64,000 nt of DNA from Pseudomonadota bacterium (GTDB taxonomy: Bacteria > Pseudomonadota > Alphaproteobacteria > Rhizobiales > Rhizobiaceae), in NCBI GenBank assembly GCA_023404095.1, contig JAEYDD010000072.1, forward strand, positions 62,001 through 126,000, written 5' to 3'. The notes beneath the pieces are model-generated. The model ran no database searches. It had not been told where the DNA came from and saw only the letters and a list, made by a program, of their open reading frames with translations. The position numbers were made by a program, and so were the translations under genes. Of this stretch, positions 32,542-43,751 are shown piece by piece; the first letter of the stretch is position 1; the number at the start of each line of letters is the position of its first letter.

Positions 32542-34545
32542 ATGTCGAATGCCGTTTCCCTCACTTTCCCCGATGGTTCCGTCCGCGAATACGCCGCCGG
32601 CTCGACCGGGCGCGATGTCGCCGAGGCGATTTCCAAGTCGCTCGCCAAGAAGGCGGTCGCGATCGCGCTTGACGGCGAATTGCGCGATCTTTCCGATCCC
32701 GTCTCCGACGGCCGGATCGAAATCGTCACTCGCGACGACCCGCGCTCGCTGGAACTGATCCGCCACGACGCCGCCCATGTCATGGCGGAAGCTGTGCAGG
32801 AGCTGTGGCCGGGAACGCAGGTGACCATCGGCCCGGTGATCGAGAACGGCTTCTATTACGACTTCAAGCGCATCCATCCCGAAAGCGGCGAGGACTGGCC
32901 GTTCACGCCGGACGACCTGCCGAAAATCGAAAAGCGCATGAAGGAAATCATCGCGCGCAACAAGCCCTTCACCAAGGAAGTCTGGTCGCGCGAGAAGGCG
33001 CGCGAGGTCTTCGCCGGCAAGGGTGAGAGCTACAAGGTCGAACTCGTCGACGCTATCCCCGAAGGACAGGACCTGAAGATCTACTACCAGGGCGACTGGT
33101 TCGACCTCTGCCGCGGGCCGCACATGGCCGCCACCGGCCAGATCGGCACTGCCTTCAAGCTGATGAAGGTGGCCGGCGCCTACTGGCGCGGCGACAGCAA
33201 CAACCCGATGCTGACCCGCATCTACGGCACCGCCTGGCACACCCAGGAGGAGCTCGACACCTACCTGAACATTCTCGCCGAGGCCGAGAAGCGCGACCAT
33301 CGCCGGCTGGGCCGCGAGATGGACCTCTTCCATTTCCAGGAGGAAGGGCCGGGCGTGGTCTTCTGGCACGGCAAGGGCTGGCGGATGTTCCAGACGCTCG
33401 TTGCCTACATGCGCCGCCGCCTCGCCAACACCTACCAGGAGGTCAATGCGCCGCAGGTGTTGGACAAGTCTCTGTGGGAGACCTCGGGCCACTGGGGCTG
33501 GTACCGCGACAACATGTTCAAGGTGACGGTCGCCGGTGACGACACCGATGACGACCGGGTGTTCGCGCTGAAGCCGATGAATTGCCCGGGGCATGTGCAG
33601 ATCTTCAAGCATGGCCTTAAGTCGTATCGGGAACTGCCTGTTCGGCTTGCGGAATTTGGAAACGTGCATCGGTACGAACCGTCCGGGGCGCTGCACGGGC
33701 TGATGCGCGTGCGCGGCTTCACCCAGGACGATGCGCACGTCTTCTGCACCGACGAGCAGATGGCGGCGGAGTGCCTGCGCATCAACGACCTGATCCTGTC
33801 TGTCTACGAGGACTTCGGCTTCTCCGAGGTCGTCGTGAAGCTCTCGACCCGTCCCGACAAGCGGGTCGGGTCGGACGAGCTGTGGGACCGCGCCGAGAGC
33901 GTGATGACGGACGTGCTCAAGCAGATCGAGGCGCAATCCGGCGGCAAGATCAAGACCGGCATCCTGCCGGGCGAGGGCGCGTTCTACGGTCCGAAGTTCG
34001 AATATACGCTGAAGGACGCGATCGGCCGCGAATGGCAGTGCGGCACCACGCAGGTGGACTTCAACCTGCCGGAACGCTTCGGCGCCTTCTACATCGACCA
34101 CGCCTCGGAGAAGCGCCAGCCGGTGATGATCCATCGGGCCGTCTGCGGCTCGATGGAGCGCTTCCTCGGCATCCTGATCGAGAACTTCGCCGGCCACATG
34201 CCGCTGTGGATCTCGCCGCTGCAGGTGGTCGTTGCGACGATCACCTCGGAAGCGGATGATTATGCCCGCGAAGTGGCCGAGCAGTTGCGCGATGCAGGAT
34301 TGACGGTCGAGACCGATCTTCGCAACGAAAAGATCAACTACAAGGTCCGTGAGCATTCGGTGACGAAGGTGCCGGTCATCATCGTCTGCGGCAAGCGCGA
34401 GGCTGAAGAACGTTCCGTCAACATCCGCAGGCTCGGTTCGCAGAACCAGACGGCGATGTCACTGGACGAGGCAATGGCGACGCTGATCGACGAGGCGACG
34501 CCGCCGGACGTCAAGCGCAAGGCGGCAGCACGCGCCGCCGCCTGA
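32542..34545 (+). CDS. thrS: Threonine-tRNA ligase
   Basis: A 667-residue class II aminoacyl-tRNA synthetase that charges tRNA-Thr. The order is an N-terminal TGS domain (1-63), the editing domain with H75-D-A-A-H79, the catalytic core with motif 2 in R-Y-E-P-S-G-A-L-H-G and motif 3 in C-G-S-M-E-R-F-L-G, and a C-terminal anticodon-binding domain. The zinc ligand Cys lies in M-N-C-P-G-H. The editing site is intact, so it should clear mischarged serine. GGAG precedes the ATG. No T-box or operator-like leader was seen in the 215 bases upstream. Confidence 0.97.
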   Translation: MSNAVSLTFPDGSVREYAAGSTGRDVAEAISKSLAKKAVAIALDGELRDLSDPVSDGRIEIVTRDDPRSLELIRHDAAHVMAEAVQELWPGTQVTIGPVIENGFYYDFKRIHPESGEDWPFTPDDLPKIEKRMKEIIARNKPFTKEVWSREKAREVFAGKGESYKVELVDAIPEGQDLKIYYQGDWFDLCRGPHMAATGQIGTAFKLMKVAGAYWRGDSNNPMLTRIYGTAWHTQEELDTYLNILAEAEKRDHRRLGREMDLFHFQEEGPGVVFWHGKGWRMFQTLVAYMRRRLANTYQEVNAPQVLDKSLWETSGHWGWYRDNMFKVTVAGDDTDDDRVFALKPMNCPGHVQIFKHGLKSYRELPVRLAEFGNVHRYEPSGALHGLMRVRGFTQDDAHVFCTDEQMAAECLRINDLILSVYEDFGFSEVVVKLSTRPDKRVGSDELWDRAESVMTDVLKQIEAQSGGKIKTGILPGEGAFYGPKFEYTLKDAIGREWQCGTTQVDFNLPERFGAFYIDHASEKRQPVMIHRAVCGSMERFLGILIENFAGHMPLWISPLQVVVATITSEADDYAREVAEQLRDAGLTVETDLRNEKINYKVREHSVTKVPVIIVCGKREAEERSVNIRRLGSQNQTAMSLDEAMATLIDEATPPDVKRKAAARAAA

Positions 34546-34559
34546 ATCGACTACCGCGC

Positions 34560-34584
34560 GAGAGGCGCGTTTGCGCCTCTCGTT
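34560..34584 (+). terminator. Hairpin after thrS
   Basis: A perfect nine-pair stem GAGAGGCGC/GCGCCTCTC (34560-34568 with 34573-34581) with a GTTT loop, 15 bases past the thrS stop. The tail is only GTTCCC, so termination may be weak or partial. Confidence 0.65.
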
Positions 34585-34650
34585 CCCTGCACCTGTCAGA
34601 TGAATGCAACAAAACTGTCGTAGACAGGTCGCAATTGAGAGGTGCAGGGG

Positions 34651-35496
34651 ATGCCGGTGCGGTTCAAGGAACTGTCCTACGCCAATGAGAACGACCCGCG
34701 GCTGAAGCGGTGGTTCATCCGAGCGATCGAGGGGCTTTCGGGGCGCGACCGCTATGCGGCGCTCTATGAGCGCTGGCGGGCCGAAAGCGTCGGACGCAGT
34801 GCGCGCGTCTTCGGCGAGATGCTCCACATCATCGGCGTGAAGATGGACGTAGCAGGCGCCTGGCCGCCTTGCGGCCTGCCGGATGGGCCGCTCGTGATCG
34901 TCGCCAACCATCCCTTCGGCATCGGCGACGGTATCGCCGTGCTGGCCCTTGCCGAACAGCTTAGGCGGCCGTTCCGGGTGCTGATCCACAAGGATCTCCT
35001 GAAGGTTCCGGAGATGGAGCCCTATTCGCTGCCGGTTTCCTTCGAGGAAACCAAGGAGGCGCTGGCGATCAACATGCGTACGCGCCATGAGGCGGTGCGG
35101 CTTCTCAAGGAAGGCGTGACGATCGTCGTCTTTCCCGCCGGCGGCGTGGCGACGGCGAAGCGCGGCTTTGGCCGGGCCGAGGATTTGCCGTGGAAGATCT
35201 TTCCGGCCAAGCTGATCCAGGCGGCGCAGGCCAACGTCATTCCGATCTTCTTCGATGGCCAGAACGGCGCACTGTTCCACATCGCCAGCAAGATCTCTCT
35301 GACGCTGCGGCTGTCGCTTCTGATCCGTGAGTTGAAGCGGCTGTCCGGTACGACGATTTCGGCGCAGATCGGGCCGATGATCGGCTGGGAGCAGCTGCGT
35401 GCGATTTCGGACCGAAAGGATCTGCTGGCGCGCATCTACGACGCGGTGTTCGCCATGCAGCCGCCGCGCCGTGGCCGTTTCCGGCGGGCGGGATAG
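34651..35496 (+). CDS. PlsC-like lysophospholipid acyltransferase family protein
   Basis: A 281-residue acyltransferase of the glycerolipid family. The catalytic motif is A-N-H-P-F-G-I-G-D-G, a variant of N-H-x4-D. V-F-P-A-G-G-V-A-T-A-K is the second block. There is no clear transmembrane helix. The acceptor could be a lysophospholipid or an ornithine lipid precursor, and this cannot be resolved from sequence. The ATG at 34651 follows GCAGGGG; an alternative GTG is three codons earlier. It is distinct from the PlsC-type gene at 48993. Confidence 0.85.
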   Translation: MPVRFKELSYANENDPRLKRWFIRAIEGLSGRDRYAALYERWRAESVGRSARVFGEMLHIIGVKMDVAGAWPPCGLPDGPLVIVANHPFGIGDGIAVLALAEQLRRPFRVLIHKDLLKVPEMEPYSLPVSFEETKEALAINMRTRHEAVRLLKEGVTIVVFPAGGVATAKRGFGRAEDLPWKIFPAKLIQAAQANVIPIFFDGQNGALFHIASKISLTLRLSLLIRELKRLSGTTISAQIGPMIGWEQLRAISDRKDLLARIYDAVFAMQPPRRGRFRRAG

Positions 35497-35524
35497 CGTG
35501 CCACTGTTCTCGTCCGCTTGACGG

Positions 35525-36514
35525 TCAGTCGGCTTCGGTCGCCGCCTGGGCCTGCTGCTCGGGCGTGTCGGCGAGAATCACCTCTACATCCGTATTCTGG
35601 CCGGCTGTCACAGTGAAATCGCGCTGATAGATCTTGTTCTTGTTGCGGGCGACGGCGGTATACTGGCCTTCGGCCAGCACGATGGTCGGGAAGGCGCCGA
35701 CGCTCTCGCTGACAACGTCGCCCGAAGAGGTCAGGATAGACCAGGCGGTGTCCGCGATCGCCTCGCTGCCTTCCTCGGAGACGAGCTTGAGCGTGAGCTT
35801 GGCTGCGCGGTGCTGGATCGTCGCCTGGATCAGCTTTCCGGCTTCCACCTGGATATCTGCACGAATGACCGCGTTCACCGTTCCGTAGTCGGAAACCACA
35901 TGATAGGTGCCCGCGTTGAGGCGCACGACCGTGTTTGGCTTCACGTTCGGAACCACGAGACTGCGCTCACCGTCCTCGCCGACCTCCGAAGAGTAGATGG
36001 AGAAGGTCAGCTCGTTTGGAGGAATCCGCACGTCCGATCCGGAGACCGCGTTCAACATGAGGCCGCCGGCGTCCAGCACCATGACCTGCTTGTCGACGGC
36101 GCCGGATTCAGGAACCAGCAGCTTCTTGGTCGCGGCAGCACGGCCGAAGGCGACATTGACGAAATACTCGCCCGGAACGAGCTGGAAGACGGCAGAGCCG
36201 CCTTCGGAAGAGGCCAGAAGCGGCAGCTTGCCGTCCGCGCCCGGAATGGGAGAGAAGACCCGCCAGCTCAGCCCATGCTGCATGGGCTTGCCATCCTTGG
36301 TCAGTAACGCCTCGCAATTGATCTCGCGAAAGTTTTTCGGCTCGACGTCGCCGGTTACAAGCGGATTGAAGGAGGTGAGCTTGCCGCTTTTCCGCGGTGC
36401 CGTGATCTGCGAGAAGCTATCCAGCGTGTCCTGCGCCATCGCCGGACAGGCCGAAGCGATTGCGGCGCACAGGCAGAGTTTCCCCGCGAGAGCGGAAATG
36501 CGTTGGGTGGGCAT
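35525..36514 (-). CDS. Exported hypothetical protein with beta-sandwich-like repeats
   Basis: A 329-residue protein with a signal peptide (L-C-L-C-A-A-I-A-S-A-C-P-A-M-A-Q). The mature part has repeated segments of the style F-Q-L-V-P-G-E-Y-F-V-N-V-A-F-G, R-L-N-A-G-T-Y-H-V-V-S-D-Y-G and V-L-A-E-G-Q-Y-T-A-V-A-R-N. These suggest three carboxypeptidase-regulatory or Ig-like beta domains. No catalytic motif is seen. It could be a periplasmic structural or binding protein. It converges on the acyltransferase gene and is divergent from the nitroreductase gene. Confidence 0.8.
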   Translation of the reverse strand: MPTQRISALAGKLCLCAAIASACPAMAQDTLDSFSQITAPRKSGKLTSFNPLVTGDVEPKNFREINCEALLTKDGKPMQHGLSWRVFSPIPGADGKLPLLASSEGGSAVFQLVPGEYFVNVAFGRAAATKKLLVPESGAVDKQVMVLDAGGLMLNAVSGSDVRIPPNELTFSIYSSEVGEDGERSLVVPNVKPNTVVRLNAGTYHVVSDYGTVNAVIRADIQVEAGKLIQATIQHRAAKLTLKLVSEEGSEAIADTAWSILTSSGDVVSESVGAFPTIVLAEGQYTAVARNKNKIYQRDFTVTAGQNTDVEVILADTPEQQAQAATEAD

Positions 36515-36615
36515 GGTGAAGGTTGACTTCCTTTATCGTTGGTTCCACTTCAATGCCCGGCAAATGGCATTTTCATGGCCGACCGACGGCCGCACGTTAG
36601 TGGAACTTCCGCCTG

Positions 36616-37200
36616 ATGAAAACCGATATCAAGCTCATCGACTATCTTTCCAACCGCCGCTCCATTCCAGCCTTCCAGATGGGCGCGCCCGGACCCGGGC
36701 AAGCCGAAATCGAGCAGATGCTCAGGCTCGCCTCGCGCGTGCCAGACCACGGCAAGCTCGCGCCCTGGCGCTTCATCGTCTATCGCGGCGAGGAGCGGGC
36801 GCGAATCAGCGCGCAGTTGGCGAAGATCGCGATGGCGGACAAGCCGGACTTGTCGGCGGAGATGGTCACGGTCGAGAACACGCGGCTCACGCGCGCCCCG
36901 GTCGTCGTCGCCGTCGTCAGCACCGCCGCGCCGCATTTCAAGATTCCGGAATGGGAACAGCTGATGTCCGCCGGTGCGGTCTGCCTCAACCTTCTTATGG
37001 CGGCGAATGCGCACGGCTACGCTTCCAACTGGCTGACCGAGTGGTTCGCCTTCGACGAGCGCGCCTATCCGATCTTGGGCGTGAAGCCGGGTGAGAAGGT
37101 CGCCGGCTTCATCCATATCGGCACGGCCATGGTGCCGCCGACGGAGCGCCCGCGGCCCGATCTCAAGGAGATCGTCTCCTGGGTCGGCGAGGTGGGCTGA
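36616..37200 (+). CDS. Nitroreductase family protein (YdjA-like)
   Basis: A 194-residue FMN-dependent oxidoreductase of the short YdjA-type nitroreductases. R-R-S-I-P-A-F near residue 14 contributes FMN phosphate binding. R-V-P-D-H-G-K-L-A-P-W-R-F and G-A-V-C-L-N-L-L-M-A-A-N-A-H-G-Y are the family cores, and W-L-T-E-W lies near the active site. The electron acceptor is unknown. It is followed ten bases later by a flavin reductase family gene, so the two probably form a flavin-dependent pair. Confidence 0.92.
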   Translation: MKTDIKLIDYLSNRRSIPAFQMGAPGPGQAEIEQMLRLASRVPDHGKLAPWRFIVYRGEERARISAQLAKIAMADKPDLSAEMVTVENTRLTRAPVVVAVVSTAAPHFKIPEWEQLMSAGAVCLNLLMAANAHGYASNWLTEWFAFDERAYPILGVKPGEKVAGFIHIGTAMVPPTERPRPDLKEIVSWVGEVG

Positions 37201-37210
37201 GGCGGCAGGA

Positions 37211-37816
37211 ATGTTCTACGATACCACCTCCAACAAGCACGGGCTCAGCCACGATCCTTTCAAGGCGATCGTCTCGCCACGTCCGATCGGCTGGATCGGC
37301 ACCCGGGGTGCGGACGGATCGCACAATCTTGCGCCCTATTCCTTTTTCAATGCGATCAGCGACCGGCCGAAGCTGGTGATGTTCTCCTCCAGCGGCCACA
37401 AGGACAGCGTGCGCAACATCGAGGCTACGGGGGTGTTCACCTGCAGCTTCGTCGGGCGCGATCTCATCGATCAGATGAACGTGACTTCGATCGCCGCAGC
37501 TTACGGAGAAAGCGAGTTCGAAATCGCGGGCCTGACGGTGCAGTACGGTCATCTGGTCGAGGCGCCGTTCGTCGGCGAGGCGCTTGCCGTTCTCGAATGT
37601 CGGATGACCGAGGTGATGCGGCCGCGCACCCTGGACGGATCGGAAAGCGAGAGCTGGGTCGTTTTCGGGCAGGTGGTCGGCATTCATATCCGCGACGAGG
37701 TGATCCGCGAAGGGCGTTTCGACATGGCGACCGCGCGGCCGATCGGCCGCATGGGCTACATGGACTACTGCGATGCCGGCGACGTCTTCGAGATGATGCG
37801 GCCGAAGCGGCCGTAG
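37211..37816 (+). CDS. Flavin reductase family protein (FMN-binding split barrel)
   Basis: A 201-residue protein with the split-barrel flavin-binding fold. P-R-P-I-G-W-I-G-T (about 23-31), N-L-A-P-Y-S-F-F-N-A-I and the R-N-I-E-A-T-G-V-F-T block are typical of the DIM6/NTAB flavin reductase or flavoprotein family. It may supply reduced FMN or act on a small aromatic. The ATG at 37211 follows GGCAGGA and lies ten bases after the nitroreductase stop. Confidence 0.92.
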   Translation: MFYDTTSNKHGLSHDPFKAIVSPRPIGWIGTRGADGSHNLAPYSFFNAISDRPKLVMFSSSGHKDSVRNIEATGVFTCSFVGRDLIDQMNVTSIAAAYGESEFEIAGLTVQYGHLVEAPFVGEALAVLECRMTEVMRPRTLDGSESESWVVFGQVVGIHIRDEVIREGRFDMATARPIGRMGYMDYCDAGDVFEMMRPKRP

Positions 37817-37831
37817 GCGAGGAGTGTCGGG

Positions 37832-38485
37832 CTAGCATGGTTCCGCGAACGCGGCGTTGATGGCTGCCAGTTGGGTGGGCTCCAACGCCACCCTGCCGGA
37901 AAAGCCGTCGGCGCGGGCGTCGCGGCAGTCCTCCGCAAACCCTTCGCCATCGCCCGGTGGCGCCACGTCATAGGCCGCGACGCCCGCCGCCTTTGCCGCC
38001 AACAAGGTGGCGGCGCGGCCATAGGCAAAGGCCGGCGTCCATTCTCCGGCGCGGTTGAAGGTGCGGGTGGCGCCGAGCGCGGCGGCGAGGGTGCGCCAAT
38101 CCCAGATGACCCCCGACAGCCGGCGTGATTTGCCGGCCATTCCCGCCTCTGCGAATCGCGTCGGCAGAACGCCGTCGGTCCAGGCGAGAATGCGGGTATG
38201 CCCCTGTGAAAGACCTTCTTCCGCTTCGGCTACGGAAAGCAGCACGTCGAGCCGCTGCAGGTCTGCGCCGGTGCGCCAGTGCTCCAGCGTCACGGCACGG
38301 GGCCGAAGCCGCACGAGGGCGCGTATACTCGTTTCATCGTCGTCCTCGAGGCGGAGAACGACAGGATCTGCGGCCCCGGGCCCGGCGACTGCTGCGGCAC
38401 GGCAGATGATCGCATCGGCGCCAGAGGGGATCTGCGGCGCGGTTCCGGATTCAACGAGCAGCAGCGAATGAAGCGTTTCGGCCAT
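37832..38485 (-). CDS. HpcH/HpaI-aldolase (citrate lyase beta)-like protein
   Basis: A 217-residue protein that resembles CitE-type aldolases most clearly at its C-terminus (G-F-S-G-R-V-A-L-E-P-T-Q-L-A-A-I-N-A-A-F, where CitE has a His-Pro-x-Gln). The N-terminal half keeps the barrel pattern but is shorter than normal (about 217 against about 290 residues), and the usual arginine and acidic metal motif are hard to place. It may be a diverged lyase or a non-catalytic relative. The start at 38485 is preferred over a longer frame that would overlap the divergent DUF2336 gene. Confidence 0.7.
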   Translation of the reverse strand: MAETLHSLLLVESGTAPQIPSGADAIICRAAAVAGPGAADPVVLRLEDDDETSIRALVRLRPRAVTLEHWRTGADLQRLDVLLSVAEAEEGLSQGHTRILAWTDGVLPTRFAEAGMAGKSRRLSGVIWDWRTLAAALGATRTFNRAGEWTPAFAYGRAATLLAAKAAGVAAYDVAPPGDGEGFAEDCRDARADGFSGRVALEPTQLAAINAAFAEPC

Positions 38486-38627
38486 GAAACCTTTTAGGGC
38501 CGCACGACATGTCCCGCAATATCGGTCCGGCCGCTGCGGCGTTAACAAACGTGGTGAACCAAACGTAAACCATTTCCGGCTAGCGTTCTCCCATCGCACA
38601 AGAGAATCCGAGACGCTGGGGCAAACC

Positions 38628-39755
38628 TTGATCATCAATGCCTTTCTCCGATGGGTGGAAACAGCCAAGGCCGGCGATCGGGCGCGGGCGGCCGGAGCCC
38701 TGGGTCGGGCTTATTCCAATGCCTCGATCGGGTATGACGAGCGACATTCCGCCGAGATGGCGATGATCTTCCTGCTGGACGACCCGGCGCCGAAAGTGCG
38801 CCTCGCGCTGGCCGAGGCGCTGGCCGACTACGCGGAAGCGCCGCGTGCCGTCATCCTGCCGCTGTCGGAAGACCAGCCGGAAATCGCCGCGCAGATCATC
38901 CTGCGTTCGCAAGTGCTGACGGACGCCGATCTTGTCGATCTGGCCGCGCGCGGCAGCGATTTCACCCGCTCGCTGATTGCGCACCGGCCGAACCTGTCGC
39001 GCGCTGTATGTGCGGCCCTGATCGAAGTCGGCAGCGTCTTCGATGCATTGACGCTGCTCGACGGCGAGAGTGCGGCTCTATCGCCACGAACGCTCAAGCG
39101 GATTTGCGAGCGACACGGGGACGATGCCGAAATCCGCGCGCGTGTGCTCGATCGCGAAGACCTGCCCAGCGATGCCCGTCACGCCCTGGTCGAAAAAGTC
39201 GGCGCGGCACTGGCCGGAAGCTCGATCGTGCAGGCCGTCGTCGGCGGTAGCCGGATCACGCGAATCACCCGCGAGGCCTGCGACCTTGCTACGATCGGCT
39301 TGGCTGCAGATATCCCGCAGGCCGAACTTGCCGGCCTCGTCGAGCATCTTCGCATTTCCGGCAGGTTGACCCCGGTCCTCCTGATGCAGTCGCTGTGCGC
39401 GGGCAGGGTGGAGTTCTTCGCAGCCGCAATCGTTAATCTCTCCGGGCAGAACGAGCGACGCGTGCGCTCTATCCTGGCCGACGGACGTCAGGCCGCGATC
39501 TGCGCCCTGTTCGAAACGACCGGGCTCGGCTGCGACATCAGTGCGCTGTTTGCCGAAGCGGTTCTGCTGTGGCGCAACGATGCGAAGGCCGGCAGCGGCC
39601 ACATGACGGTAACGGCGCGGCTGGCAGCGAAGACACGCGAGGCGCGGAGCGCTGCGGCCGAGGCACTGCTCGATATGATCGAGGGGCTGGCGATGGCGGA
39701 AAAGCGGCAGTCGGCACGAAGCTTCGCGACGCTTGCGTCCGCCGACGCGGCGTAG
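38628..39755 (+). CDS. DUF2336 family protein
   Basis: A 375-residue alpha-helical, HEAT-like protein of the alphaproteobacterial DUF2336 family. The repeats read A-G-A-L-G-R-A-Y, F-L-L-D-D-P-A-P-K-V-R-L-A-L-A-E-A-L-A, and L-P-L-S-E-D-Q-P-E-I-A-A-Q-I. The function is unknown; family members often sit near signalling genes. No ATG precedes the conserved region. I use TTG at 38628, which follows GGGG. An alternative start further inside would remove family sequence. It is divergent from the CitE-like gene. Confidence 0.82.
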   Translation: MIINAFLRWVETAKAGDRARAAGALGRAYSNASIGYDERHSAEMAMIFLLDDPAPKVRLALAEALADYAEAPRAVILPLSEDQPEIAAQIILRSQVLTDADLVDLAARGSDFTRSLIAHRPNLSRAVCAALIEVGSVFDALTLLDGESAALSPRTLKRICERHGDDAEIRARVLDREDLPSDARHALVEKVGAALAGSSIVQAVVGGSRITRITREACDLATIGLAADIPQAELAGLVEHLRISGRLTPVLLMQSLCAGRVEFFAAAIVNLSGQNERRVRSILADGRQAAICALFETTGLGCDISALFAEAVLLWRNDAKAGSGHMTVTARLAAKTREARSAAAEALLDMIEGLAMAEKRQSARSFATLASADAA

Positions 39756-39836
39756 GGTTTGTCTGCCGGTTCGGTTGGGCCGGCATCGGGCGTTTGCTGC
39801 GCCATTCCGATCGCGGCAGAGTAGTCGGACCTGATC

Positions 39837-40268
39837 TTAATGTGAGAATTTCCGCACGACCCAGCTGTAGCCGTTTTCCGCATAGCGGAAGGGTTTCGCC
39901 ACCGTCTCGCGCAGCGATGGCGCGTCGGGAAGGTGCTGCCTGAGCATCGTCAGGGTACGGGATGCCAGACCGGCATCCGCTGCCAGAGGCTCCGTTCCCG
40001 TGGTGGGGGCCGGTGCCGAAGCCGCTTCACCGTCGGACGATGGGGCGACGTCTTCCTGTACGTCTACATTCTGCTGGTTGCCGTTGGTTTCGCAGACTGC
40101 GACAACTACGGGGTAGTTGCTGTTCTGATAGCGGGTCATCTGCGCTTCGGACTGGGCATCGCAGAGCGCGACCGTCTGCCATGTGGTGTCGACAGTATCG
40201 ATGTAGTGGCACTGGGTCACAGAATCGTCGCAGCCCAGTATGGTCATGACGATGAGAGCTGCCTTCAT
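39837..40268 (-). CDS. Small hypothetical protein with conserved cysteines
   Basis: A 143-residue protein starting with a short hydrophobic stretch (M-K-A-A-L-I-V-M-T-I-L-G-C-D-D). Four cysteines follow in the first 60 residues (C13, C20, C36, C59), then comes a Pro/Ala/Glu-rich linker and a basic C-terminus ending W-V-V-R-K-F-S-H. The Cys-rich N-terminus suggests export and disulfides, although a full signal peptide is not obvious. C13 is not in a good lipobox. I do not recognise a named family. Confidence 0.7.
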   Translation of the reverse strand: MKAALIVMTILGCDDSVTQCHYIDTVDTTWQTVALCDAQSEAQMTRYQNSNYPVVVAVCETNGNQQNVDVQEDVAPSSDGEAASAPAPTTGTEPLAADAGLASRTLTMLRQHLPDAPSLRETVAKPFRYAENGYSWVVRKFSH

Positions 40269-40406
40269 GGACGTGTCCTTCCTGCAAACCGGGACGAAGC
40301 GTCCGCAGCCCTGCTCGCGAACGACCTGAACCGATTCGCCACTCGCGAACCGGTGCGGATCTTAGATCCCGGCAATTCCGCGAAATTGTGGCGTGGCGAA
40401 TTGCAA

Positions 40407-42494
<2,088 letters not shown>

Positions 42495-42725
42495 CGGGCT
42501 GTTCAGACTTCGTAGCTTGCGGCCGCGGGGAGATGGCCGTGACGGCTTGGAATTTCAAGGTTTCGCACCGGATCGGCGAATCAGCGGCAGTGTGCCAGAT
42601 TTCGTCTGGTTTCGCGATTCGTTCTCTTTCGAGGCCGGCATCGCTCCGGTGAAAATGTCTGCTGCGAGGATTGCGTCGCCAGACCCGGAATGGCAAGACT
42701 TGCCGCCCGAAGGGAGCCCGACTTG

Positions 42726-43634
42726 ATGCCGCAGTCCACAATTCATTGCCGGAAAACGCGTCTTTTGCGCGGCGCCCGGCTTGTTCTGGCCGCAATCGTC
42801 GTCTCCGCGCTGCCTGCCATGCCTGCCGCTGCCGCATCGCTGGCGCCGTGGAAGGATGAGCTCTTCGCCTATCCGGCGGTCATTGAAAGCAGCGACGGCG
42901 GCGCCATGCGCGTTGTCGATTACCAGGAGATGCGGGACATCAACGGTCGCGACCAGGTGCCGGAACGCCGAGCCAAGGCGGCCTACGTATCCACCGCGGT
43001 CAAGCGCGACCAGGAAAGCCTGACGGTTTCCACCCCTCGCGGCGCCGTGGACGTGGCCGTCACCGGAAGGCCGAGGGGCGCGAGCTTCACCGTCATCTTT
43101 ATCCACGGCCGCGGCGGCGATCGACGGCTCGGCAACAACGACTGGAGCTTCGGCGGCAATTTCAACCGCCTCAAGAACCTCGCGGTGCGCAATGGCGGGG
43201 TCTACTATTCGGCAAGCGTGAAGAGCTTCGACGAGAAGGGGGCAGCGCAGATCGCAGGCCTGATCGAGGAGGCGCGGCAGAATTCGCCGGGCGCCCCAGT
43301 CGTGCTCTCCTGTGCCTCGATGGGGAGTTTCATCTGCTGGCAGATCGCCCGCGATCCGGAAGCGGTCAGGAACCTCGCCGGCATGATCGTGATGGGCGGC
43401 GCGACGGATCCAAATTTTGCCGACAGCGCCGCCTATAAGGCGAAGTTGCCGATCTATTTCACCCATGGAGAGGGCGACAAGGTCTATGCGGCGCAGGATC
43501 AGGTCGCGCAGTTTCGCAAGCTTCTCAAGGCCGGCGTGCCGACGCAGTTCGTGCTCTTCCGTACCGGTTCCCACGGGACGCCGGTCCGGATGACGGACTG
43601 GCGCGAGACGCTGAACTGGATTTTTGCGCATTGA
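42726..43634 (+). CDS. Exported alpha/beta hydrolase
   Basis: A 302-residue protein with a signal peptide (L-V-L-A-A-I-V-V-S-A-L-P-A-M-P-A-A-A-A) and an alpha/beta hydrolase fold. V-I-F-I-H-G-R-G-G-D forms the oxyanion region. The nucleophile elbow reads S-C-A-S-M-G-S, so the usual first Gly is Cys. The acid is probably in H-G-E-G-D-K-V-Y, and the His is in G-S-H-G-T-P-V. It may be an esterase or acyl hydrolase in the periplasm. ATG at 42726 with GGGAG upstream; an in-frame start at 42690 would spoil the signal peptide. Confidence 0.87.
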   Translation: MPQSTIHCRKTRLLRGARLVLAAIVVSALPAMPAAAASLAPWKDELFAYPAVIESSDGGAMRVVDYQEMRDINGRDQVPERRAKAAYVSTAVKRDQESLTVSTPRGAVDVAVTGRPRGASFTVIFIHGRGGDRRLGNNDWSFGGNFNRLKNLAVRNGGVYYSASVKSFDEKGAAQIAGLIEEARQNSPGAPVVLSCASMGSFICWQIARDPEAVRNLAGMIVMGGATDPNFADSAAYKAKLPIYFTHGEGDKVYAAQDQVAQFRKLLKAGVPTQFVLFRTGSHGTPVRMTDWRETLNWIFAH

Positions 43635-43751
43635 ACGACGTGGATTGGATGAAATGAGCGTGAGGGTGCTGGCTTACCGTCCTTTGCCCTTACAATGACC
43701 GCGCCGGTTTGCTAGGGCGCAGGGAACCGAACGAAACCTTGAGGAGGCAAG

